Source: Clarkia xantiana subsp. parviflora
Taxonomy: Eukaryota; Streptophyta; Magnoliopsida; Myrtales; Onagraceae
NCBI GenBank assembly: GCA_036873135.1
Contig: JAPTYO010000012.1
Coordinates: 6,270,090-6,334,089, forward strand
Length of the DNA: 64,000 bases
Direction of reading: 5' to 3'
Under the pieces are notes generated by a model. That model had not been told where the DNA came from. It searched no databases and saw only the letters and a list, made by a program, of their open reading frames with translations. The position numbers and the translations under genes are program-made. How positions within the stretch are numbered: the first letter of the stretch is position 1; every line of letters begins with the position of its first letter. Positions 55,227 through 64,000 of this stretch are shown one piece after another.

Positions 55227-57584
55227 TTACGATTCGTTCACCATTGGAACATCACACTCCACATCGTCTTCCTCATCTTCAATACATGGTGGCAACTCCA
55301 TCTTATTCCCACTCCCCGAAGATTCATCTATGCAATACAAGTACACAAATACAACCCAAGAGAGATGTAGTTAAAACAAATACATATATATTAGATTACA
55401 AAAAAGATTAAAAATAGTATTGTACCTCGAATTTGACTCCAACACCAACTCTGGGAACACATTAACGCTTCAACAAATTCAGGCTTGAGCCTACTACGAT
55501 TCTTGTTCAACACATTCCCACTAGTAGAAAAAGAAGACTCGGAAGCGACAGTGGAAACTGGAACAGCAAGGACATCTCTTGCCATAGCTTGCAAAATAGG
55601 GAAACCACTTCCTCCCGTTCTCCACCAACCCAATATATCAAGTGGTTTATCAGGAAGACACGCTGCATCCACATAGCTCCGATACTCAATTCTAACCGAG
55701 TCTACTGTGGCAGAGCAAGTTTGGTCTGAAGCTTTTGCTTTCATAACAGAGGGCATGAACAACTTTTGCTTCTTACTACGACGGCTATCACTAGATTCCT
55801 CATTCAAAGTTGAAGTATCAGTTTCTGACCTCTCTTTCGGCTTCAGTTCATCCAATTCTTGTTTGTACTGATACATCATATCAAAGATGCATGACTGAAT
55901 TCTAGTAAACTCTTCAGAAGAAGCAGTACCAGGCATCAATTGATTGTAAAAGTGATTCACAGTTGTCATCTTATATCTAGGATCAAGGAATACACCAACA
56001 CCCATGATACCATGAATAACAGACCAATAAGAATTGAACTTATCCAGCATCTTTATAGACATATCCCTAATCACGCTGTTTGGATCTTCAATCCATTTGC
56101 CCAATTGCATCCTAATCTCACACATATCGTTGAAAAAAAGATGCATTGTTGGGTATCTTGAACCAGAAAAAAGCTTGGTCACATCATAAAAATAAGACAA
56201 CTTCTCACATATTTCATCTGCTAGCTTCCACTCCTCCTCAGATGGCAATGTTTTATAAAGAGGTTCTCTTTGCTTAGCACGTTTAAACACGTTCTTATAA
56301 AGAAGTGCAACACTAAGCATCAAAAACGTGGAGTTCCAACGTGTCTTACAATCAACAGTTAATTCCTTTTCATAACGAACATTCAACTGATCAGCAGCCT
56401 CCTTAAATTTTTGCAATCTCTTAGGAGAACCAGTCCAAAACACAACGCTATCACGGATTTTTTGAATTGACACGGCAATTATATCAAGGCCATATTTCAC
56501 AATCAAGTTTAAAATATGGGCAGAACATCTCATGTGAAGTAACCTTCCTTGTAGCAAGAGATCATTCGAGTCTAACCTTCCCAAGAGATTGCGGAGCATG
56601 GCATCATTCGTGGTGCAATTATCAACCGTGACGGCTAATATTTTCCTATCCACATTCCAATCCATAAAACATTCTGCAAGTATTTCAGTCAGTGCTTCCG
56701 CAGTATGTGGACTTGGAACATAAGCAAACCTGAAACGTAAAAACAAAAAAATGTTTATAAAATAAAATTTAATAATAATATCTCAATAAAAAATTAACAA
56801 ATAATAAAATAAGTTACTACCTCAAGATAATGCTTTGCAAAGACCACTTTTTATCAATAAAATGAGCTGTAATTGCCATGTAACCCTTCTGTTGGCTCGG
56901 TGATGTCCACATATCTGTGGTTATAGAAACTCTACTACCACTCAATGCCAACATCTTCATAACATCCTTCTTCGTATCAGCATACATCTTCACAATATCA
57001 CCACGTATTGTGTTTCGACAAACCATCTTGAATGTTGGATTCAACTCCGAACAAAGTTCTCGAAATCCAACATAATCAACTATTGAGAGAGGAAACCCAT
57101 GCAAGACTATCATCCTAGCAATCTTTCCTCTAACAACTAAAGGATCAGCATTTGACAGTGCAACCTTTTCATTCTCTACATTTTTCTTCTTTGAAAAGTT
57201 AATCCACATCTGCTTCGGATCCCGATTGGTTCGCTTAGCACACCGTTCGAAATGATTATGCAAGTGTTTTGTACCATTTTTAGATTCAGCACCAAGTTTT
57301 GTATTGCAATACTTACAAAAAGCTAATGCAGCACCGTTAATCTTCTTTTCAATAAAATGCTGCCATATCTCTGCTTTCCGTTTTTTTGACACACCAGATG
57401 AATCTTCAACTTCAACGCTATCAACATCAACGGTAGGAGGAACGCTGTCATCAGAACCGATAGGAAGGCTTCCACTAATTGGTTGCGAACCAACCATTGT
57501 TGAAGGGGATTCACCAATCGGAACCGAAGTAGAAACTGAACCAGCCGTGCTAGCCTTAGAAGTTGCACCATCGGGTTCAACCAT
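55227..57584 (-). CDS. hAT transposase (three exons, 722 residues)
   Basis: Exons 57584-56821, 56729-55426, 55327-55227; GT-AG introns with consistent phases, 2169 nt including TAA. Acts in the nucleus to excise and reinsert the element. After a Ser/Thr/Val-rich N-terminus and basic KKRK, a BED-type zinc finger (CKYCNTKL…HFERC, about residues 90-115). An RNase H-like core has ITTDMWTS (first Asp) and VTVDNCTTND (second Asp), with the RCSAHILNLIVK and DCKTRWNSTFLML blocks typical of plant hATs. Near the end is the hATC dimerisation domain (DILGWWRTGG, FPILQAMARDVLAVPVST, ASESSFSTSGNVL). Exon 3 adds an acidic tail (CIEDEEDDVEC). Related to the plant RICESLEEPER/DAYSLEEPER group. I start at ATG 57584; no ATG lies upstream in frame nearby. 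Exon 3 is inferred from splice signals. Without it the frame ends at 55391. Confidence 0.9.
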
Positions 57585-58800
57585 TTTTTCTGTCAATCAA
57601 CAACATATTTTTAAGACGTTTGTAATTTGCTAACTTAATTATTATGAAAAAATATTAAAAAAAAAAAATCTAGTTGACCTTTATAGAGATTTTCTATTTA
57701 TTAGCTGAATTATGATGATACGTGATGCAAATGCAAGTTTAACAAAAAAAAAAAAGATGAAAATAATAAACCGAAACACTACATGATATAACAAATTATA
57801 AGAAAAAAAGTTTTATCAACAAACAGACCAACAATCAACATACAAGCGCAGGAAAATTAACATATGTAGAAAATATCAAGATTCATTGCAACAACACTCA
57901 TTTCCGCACTCATTGCAGCAAAAGAAACAATTTCATCTTCACTATACATACATATATTGTTTGCAGCCAACACAAATACCACACCAAAACTCAGAAACAT
58001 TCATATATACTATACATACATATATTGCTGTCTGTTTATTCTGTTACTATACATACATGTATATTCAAATTAACCCTAATTAACCAATCAAACAGTGGAA
58101 TTACCTGGGTTAATGTTGCTGTCTGTTGATTCCGTTGAATTTGAAATTTGAGCCGCCGCTGGAGCCGTGAGTCAGTGCTGGACTGCTGGTGCTGACAGAA
58201 TGGAGCTGGGACCTGGGACTGGACTGGAGCTGGAGCTGGGATGGGTGCCAACAGAAATCGAAGTTAGAGCTTGTTCAATCTTTCGGTCACTTCATAGTAT
58301 GCATTCATAATATGCTCTCTTTCAAGTACCTGTGGTAAGGAAGTAAAGATTGATTCTATGAGTGCCAAATGCCAATGGAGCCGCAGCTGGGACCTGGAGC
58401 CGCTGCTCGAGGTGGAGGGGAGGCGCTGCCGGAAGGAAGCCGCTGCTGGAGGGCCTTCACCGGAGACGCCGGACCAGAGCCGGCCGGAGATGACGGAGCT
58501 GTTGCTGGAGAGGAGCGGGACGCCGGGACCGGGAGCTGCTGCTGGAGAGGAGCGGGACGCCGGGACCGGGAGCTGCTGCTGGCGAGGAGCGGGACGCCGG
58601 GACCGGGAGCTGCTGCTGGCGGACGCTGGGAGCTGCTGCTGGAGTCTGGAGAGGAGCGGCAGCGGGAGCGGCAGACTGAGGGCTCATTCAGTCTCAGTCT
58701 CTCAATTGTCAATTAACCCTAAAAACATTTTTTTAGTAATTACAGTTAGGCCCTTAATATTTTAGATAGGTCTATATTAACCCTAGTATAAGGTATATGT
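57585..58800 (-). other. 5' region of the hAT transposon
   Basis: AT-rich near the gene, then a GC-rich block at 58370-58680 with 36-39-bp imperfect repeats (gagctgctgctgg…gagcgggacgccgggacc). No other gene. The promoter of the transposase is presumably here; the open frames over the GC block are repeat artefacts. Confidence 0.5.
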
Positions 58801-59003
58801 TACATAAATATTTCAAATATATGTAATATTAGAATTCCGGGGCGGGTCCACGGGGCCCCGTCACACATAACCCGGACCCGCCCCGCCCCGGGACCGACCC
58901 GCCCCGAACCCGACCCGCGCCCCGCGGGTCGGCGGGTCGGCGGGTCAATTTCGGGTCGGGGCCCCGCGGGTCGGCGGGGCCCCGAGACCCGTTGCCATCC
59001 CTA

Positions 59004-59838
59004 CGTGCATCCTCGTCGACATGTATGTACGTACATGGAAACACTTAGAAAATATTTTCTCCTTGTCGACGTGCATCCTCGTCGACATGTATGTACGTTC
59101 ATGGAAACACTTAGAAAATATTTTCTCCTCGTCGACGTGCATCCTCGTCGACATGTATGTACGTACATGGAAACACTTAGAAAATATTTTGCAACCTTGT
59201 CGACATGTATGTACGTACATGGAAATACTTAGAAAATATTTTCTCCTCGTCGACGTGCATCCTCGTCGACATGTATGTACGTACATGGAAACACTTAGAA
59301 AATATTTTCTCCTTGTCGACGTGCATCCTTGTCGACATGTATGTACGTACATGGAAACACTTAGAAAATATTTTCTCCTTGTCGACGTGCATCCTCGTCG
59401 ACATGTATGTACGTACATGGAAACACTTAGAAAACATTTTCTCCTCGTCGACGTGCATCCTCGTCGACATGTATGTACGTACATGGAAACACTTAGAAAA
59501 TATTTTCTCCTTGTTGACATGCAACCTTGTCGACATGTATGTACGTACATGGAAATACTTAGAAAATATTTTCTCCTCGTCGACGTGCATCCTCGTCGAC
59601 ATGTATGTACGTACATGGAAACACTTAGAAAATATTTTCTCCTTGTCGACGTGCATCCTCGTCGATATGTATGTACGTACATGGAAACACTTAGAAAATA
59701 TTTTCTCCTTGTCGACGTGCATCCTCGTCGACATGTATGTACGTACATGGAAACACTTAGAAAATATTTTCTCCTCGTCGACGTGCATCCTCGTCGACGT
59801 GCATCCTCGTCGACATGTATGTACGTACATGGAAAAAT
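59004..59838. repeat. 66-bp tandem array, right part (about 12 units)
   Basis: Continuation of the array after the hAT insertion; the TSD shows the two parts were one block. One unit near 59190 is shortened (aatatttt joined to gcaaccttg), and the last has a duplicated ctcgtcgacgtgcat segment near 59770-59810, evidence of unequal exchange. Confidence 0.95.
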
Positions 59839-60784
59839 GATACGCACGCTAATCTTGATACGCGCGTTGATGTTGATATGTTGAAGGGGTTGCCTCCCCT
59901 TGCGCGATGCTTGTTACTTGCTGCACGAAGACTTAATAAGTTTTGTACGTTTGTGGTTGTTTTCACATGGGGCGTCTATCGCATGAGTGCTTGAATAAGT
60001 GTTGGTGTGCGCTTGCGCACTGACTGTATTGTTGATAGCACTTTCCAAGATATTAAATCTTGTTGATTTTCCCAGTTATCGCCAGCTGCAGTTTCTGTCC
60101 TTAGCATAATTCTCGAAAGATCCGACGCAGGGGCGTGTTCCTCGAGCGATTTTTGGTTCTTTATGCTGAGCATGACCGTGCTAACTCTTTCTTGTGATAA
60201 GAGAAATAGAGTTGAGGGTTGTGTAGTGGCGTCTTCTGCCCCCCGGTCGAGGGACCGGCCCAAGGAGGAGCGTTACTCTTATTGAGGTAAGTGTTTGTTG
60301 ATAATTCTTTGTTCATGCTTTTGCTTGCATGACATTTCGTCACCTGGACATTGTTAAGTACTGTGATTGCCCCTCTTGGCTAGACTCCAAGGCATGGCAG
60401 GATGGGTAGAGTATAGTATGTTGTGACTTGCACATTATAGATTTTGTTTGGAGAAGACGGTGGCACTTCTGCTTGTTCCGCCGGGTCCTGTTAGAGATGA
60501 TGGCATTCTTTAATCTGTGTCATCTTTTAGATATGTTGAACTCGTTTCTGAGTCTGTTTGCCCCCCGGCTTCCGACTTGAAGACTTGTTGTAGTTGTTCC
60601 TTAGTTGTTGCTTCCGACTTGTTCGCTTTGAATATGTTTATTGAATGCGGATGACTCATAATGCAGACATAGTTCCTGCGGCCGTGACCGATAGCCACTT
60701 CCTGATTGATAAGTTTAGATGTCCTTCTGGTTGCCTGCCTGATGCCTTATGCATATTGCCCTTTGTTCCTGAATAGCTTGCCGC
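59839..60784. other. Non-coding spacer in element D
   Basis: No coherent frame. Contains a remnant of the 18-bp repeat at its start. Part of D's long 3' region. Confidence 0.4.
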
Positions 60785-61290
60785 TTGACTAAGCAAGATA
60801 CTAGTTTATACCGTCTCTTAGTTCCACTCTAAGGCGACGTTGTACAAGACTCGACTTGTAAATTTTATGAGTTTTAAACAGGGTATGCACCTGACAGCGT
60901 GTATCAACCCGCGTTGGGGAAGCATACATAAAAACATTATTTTTGAGAAGTTATCTTGGCTAAGCAAGATACTAGTTTATACCGTCTCTTAGTTCCATTC
61001 TAAGGCGACGTTGTACAAGACTCGACTTGTAGATTTTATGAGTTTTAAACAGGGAGCGCACCTGCCAGCGTGTATCAACCCGCGTTGGGGAAGCATACAT
61101 AAAAACATTATTTGAGAGAAGTTATCTTGGCTAAGCAAGATACTAGTTTATACCGTCTCTTAGTTCCACTCTAAGGCGACGTTGTACAAGACTCGACTTG
61201 TAAATTTTATGAGTTTTAAACAGGGAGCGCACCTGCCAGCGTGTATCAACCCGCGTTGGGGAAGCATACGTAAAGACATTATTTTTTAGA
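60785..61290. repeat. 171-bp tandem repeat in element D
   Basis: Nearly three units, marked by taagcaagatactag at 60790, 60961 and 61132, with gcctgccagcgtgtatcaac-type ends. Copies differ at only a few bases (for example ggtatgcacctgacag versus ggagcgcacctgccag). Confidence 0.92.
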
Positions 61291-61564
61291 AAGCATTTTG
61301 TAAAACTTAAAAGGCTTGTTGATAAAATATTTGAGAAAATATTTTGGTGTTGAATGTGATACATCCAAAAAATCATGTTGACAAAAATATTTTTGGAAAG
61401 GTGTTTGATAAGATTTTTGGCAATTTTTTTGGTAAAGTGTTTGAAAAAATATTTGTGATACATGATTCCTGCGTCCAGGGACCATGTAAAACTTTTTGAG
61501 AATATGAATTGTGATGCCTGCTTTCTGCGTCCAGGAACCATGCAACACGGTTTGAAAACCTATA

Positions 61565-61845
61565 AAACGAACCCTGATGGCGTTCGTAATATGGGAATGC
61601 CGACTAGACAGAGGACATTCGCCATAAAGAGTGCACCCTGAACCGGATATACGCACTTGTTATAGAGTGGGGTCGCTATCTTAATAGAGAACTTCCGCCA
61701 TTTTAAACGAACCCTGATGGCGTTCGTAATATGGGAATGCCGACTAGACAGAGGACATTCGCCATAAAGAGTGCACCCTGAACCGGATATACGCACTTGT
61801 TATAGAGTGAGGTCGTTGTCTAAACAGAGAACTTCCTTCACTTAA
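61565..61845. repeat. 140-bp tandem duplication in element D
   Basis: Two copies starting aaacgaaccctgatggcg at 61565 and 61705, almost identical, the second losing similarity after about 61845. Confidence 0.9.
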
Positions 61846-62946
61846 AGGGTGATCAGCCCTGTATGCCCATCCTGTTCTGAACTCAGGGAATGGCTATGAA
61901 CATGAGGATTTGCCTCTTAACCAGAGATGTCACAGCATGTCATTAAAAGAAGTAAACATGGGGCTTGTCTTTTGAAAAAGAGGATACCTCGACATGCATA
62001 TTTTGACGGTAGGCCTTGGCGTTATTCCAAGGTATTGCTTGTAGTTGACGCCCTGAATAGTCGTCGTTTTAATAATAAGTCTTCTAGAGATAGACGCTTA
62101 TGATATGAACGGAGGAATAAACTCCTTGTTGGTGTAGATAACAGATATGTTGGCGTTGTATACCATAACTCCCTCCTTGCATACAATGCTTAGCTTGTAT
62201 TGTTGAAGTAGATTTTTGTGCATAGGTTACTACTTGCCATCATTCCTGAGTAGTAATCGTAGTGTAACATGTACCTACGAGTAGAGTTGCTTTTGTTAGA
62301 TAGTTGCAATTTTTATAAGTTTGCAAAAGTATGAAGTGATGAAATTTTCTTTTTAGTCATGCATATAAATAAGAAGTAAAGGAATTTGATACGAGGACTC
62401 CTTGTTTGTGTAGTAAACTTCCCTGATGGCGGACGTGATGAGTGTAGATTATGGTAAGCATATGTTAGGTAGAATTGCCGAGCATTTGTCAGCTTGGAGC
62501 TCCCCAAGTTGCTTGGTGGTTGTATCGCTGTTTCCTGATTGTTTATATTGTTTCAACTTCTAGTAGTGCATGATCTGTCCTTGTGTAATGTCCCCGCCTT
62601 GTTTATTATTGCGACATGATTTTTAGTCTTGCGCGTATAAAATGCTTGAGACTTTGTGTTGTTGACGCGAGGAATATGTGTGTAGTTGTTACTTGGCGTT
62701 ATTCCAAGGTAATATGCGTCATAATAATGTACCTACGAAAGTAGATTTATCCTTTATTAGATATTTAGAGTTCATACGACGGATTACAAGAAAGCGTCTA
62801 GTGATCGCTTTTTTGAAAATTACTGAATCTAATAAGCATGAGTTGTACTTAATCTTTAAAAGATTTAACATAGATATGCGAAAAAGGAGATAAGGAAGAT
62901 AAAGGGATTGGTGATGTGTTTGACGTCCTCATAGGTGATTTGTTGG
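61846..62946. other. Non-coding region between repeats and gag of D
   Basis: No pol motif on either strand. A ttggcgttattccaaggta phrase occurs at 62018 and 62693. This is where pol would be in an autonomous relative. Confidence 0.5.
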
Positions 62947-64000
62947 CTAGTTGATTCTGCCACGTGCCACATAGTTTCTCAATGCGTCTAGCGTGTTGAG
63001 CTCTTCAATTTCCCCTTTTGGGGATGGACAAAAGTTGATGTCATGCCCCCAGGTTTTACTTTGATTGTTTTGTTCTTCAACATCTTTGTCACGGAAGGCA
63101 GTTGTTGGCTCAAGTGGGCGGTGAGGTTTGTTTTCTGGGAGTGCATCCACACTCCCAAGATTGTACAAGTCGCCACAATTGGTTCCATAAGTGACGTTGT
63201 TTTTCTGGCGTTTGGCGATAGGTGGATTATCGTCCATGATTTCTTTTCCTTTGCCTTTTTCTGAAGACTTGACACGAGGCTTCATTTGATGCTTATGGCC
63301 ATGGTCGATATACTTCCTCATTTTTCCTTTTGAGATCAAGTTGTTTACATGAGTCCTTAAGCTGAAACAGCCATCTGTCGCATGGCCACACACTTCGTGA
63401 TTCTCGCACCATTTGCTTTTATCTTTTCCCAATGGGCCATTGCGGAAATTAAAGGGTTTTTTCCACAGCTTGTTCTCCTTCATTTCTCTTAGGATGACAG
63501 ATAATGGTGTGTTCAGAGGAACATATATGACGAGATTGGTATCTTTGAGCCTTTTGGCATCTGACTGGAGTGGCTTCTTCTGTCGTGGTTGCCTATTTTC
63601 CTCGGAGATGTTTATCTCTTTTTCAGTTATTGCTTTCAGGGTCCTTGTTGTCAATCCTGTGATTGGGATGTTGTTGCCACTAGCAGGTTTTTTCGGTCCG
63701 TCCTTGTGACAGATGTCAGCATCGTCTTGGCTTGTCCTTATGGAAGGATCTTCTTTGTGTACTTTGGATGACTCTGCTTGAGTCTTTTTTGAAGGGCTGT
63801 CGCCTTGATCAATGAATTGCTTTAAATTGCCTTTGAGGATGAAGCTGTTAATGCGGTTGCGTAGGCTGACGCAATGATCTGTTTCGTGGCCGAAGACCTC
63901 GTGGTTTTCACACCACTTGTCTTTGTCTTTTCCCATTTGGCCTTTCCCGAAGTTGTGTGGCTACTTCCATATATTTGAGTCCTTCATTTCTCTCAAAATT
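62947..64000 (-). CDS. Gag-like gene of element D with duplicated zinc-knuckle module (5' end outside window)
   Basis: Open on the minus strand for 329 codons from 63936 to the stop at 62947; upstream, a TAG in WK*PHNF near 63959-63961 interrupts the frame. Two modules share LREMK…W…P.NF…GKDK.KWCENHEV. Module 1 (residues 9-22) has CX2HX4HX4C, as does module 2 (177-190), 168 residues later. Module 3 near the C-terminus keeps only GHDINFC followed by ALRNYVARGRI. Each knuckle is followed by a basic helix (RINSFILKGNLKQFIDQG; HVNNLISKGKMRKYIDHG) like B's EIEKLIQKGKLKEFV. In B there is one such unit at the end of gag. The product would bind RNA in the particle. Gag identity is by this motif and position. 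Confidence 0.75.

Larger units (their letters stand above)
54779..59003 (-). mobile_element. hAT transposon, 4.2 kb, apparently complete
   Basis: Perfect 16-base terminal inverted repeats TAGGGATGGCAACGGG at both ends, and a perfect 8-bp target duplication CGTGCATC (54771-54778 and 59004-59011). It sits in one unit of the 66-bp array. Subterminal zones are rich in cgggtcggcggg words, the kind of repeated subterminal site hAT transposases bind. It carries one three-exon transposase gene on the minus strand that reads without a stop. By structure it could be autonomous. Confidence 0.95.
51167..64000 (-). mobile_element. Element D: minus-strand, gag-only Tat-type element, 5' end outside the window
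   Basis: 3' LTR 51167-51993 with a polypurine tract just inside (51994-52007), so internal sequence runs rightward in coordinates and D's 5' LTR lies past 64000. In sense order: gag-like gene (64000-62947), tandem repeats (171 bp, 140 bp, 66 bp, 18 bp), spacer, 3' LTR. There is no protease, RT, RNase H or integrase in the 11 kb between gag and LTR. The LTR is homologous to C's. Left flank GTGTC (51162-51166) predicts the other duplication copy. A 4.2 kb hAT element sits in the 66-bp array. Confidence 0.85.

Noticed and set aside
58356..58765. Frames of 115-135 codons on both strands in the hAT 5' region
   Set aside because: Produced by GC-rich repeats of gctgctgctggagaggagcggg type; no conserved domain.
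53700..59838. CRISPR-like array
   Set aside because: Units are joined directly with no unique spacers, and the setting is an LTR element in a plant genome.
58945..59884. Long repeat frames on both strands in the right part of the array
   Set aside because: Same artefact of the 66-bp unit.

Overview
This window is a piece of a flowering-plant nuclear genome. The evidence is the two spliced or targeted plant-type host genes, plant Ty3/gypsy elements of the Tat lineage (two RNase H domains, CX2HX4HX4C gag knuckles, antisense extra genes), a Ty1/copia element primed by initiator-Met tRNA, and a plant hAT transposon. I cannot name the species.

Layout. (1) 1-31136 is a four-level nest on the left. 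A gypsy element F (minus strand, running off the left edge) was entered by a copia element G (582-29348). G's 5' LTR was entered by a gypsy element A (8748-29111, minus). A's pol was entered by gypsy element B (14545-25467, plus). LTR ends and target duplications support each level: GATAT/GATAT for B, AGAGT/GGAGT for A, GCCTT/GCCCT for G. (2) 31137-46688 is a gene island. It holds two hAT-type non-autonomous elements standing end to end, a gene for mitochondrial ribosomal protein bL12 (33462-34001), a foldback element, a complete six-exon E2 ubiquitin-conjugating enzyme gene of the UBC16/17/18 type (39753-37340, minus), a second foldback element, and about 5.6 kb with no firm gene. (3) 46689-64000 is a second nest: gypsy element C (plus) entered by E (same family as B), E entered by D (minus, same LTR family as C), and D's tandem-repeat region entered by a 4.2 kb hAT transposon. 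That hAT has a perfect 8-bp target duplication and a three-exon transposase that I read without a break. The far ends of C, E and D lie beyond 64000.

How the parts relate. A and C have pol but almost no gag between the primer-binding site and protease. D, which shares C's LTR, has a gag-like gene with a duplicated zinc-knuckle module and no pol between gag and its 3' LTR. So coding capacity looks split between members that share LTRs. A, B and D also carry long non-coding 3' regions full of tandem repeats. In B, and probably in A, that region holds a spliced antisense gene with its own TATA box. Most retrotransposon reading frames carry stops or frameshifts. The two host genes and the hAT transposase read cleanly.
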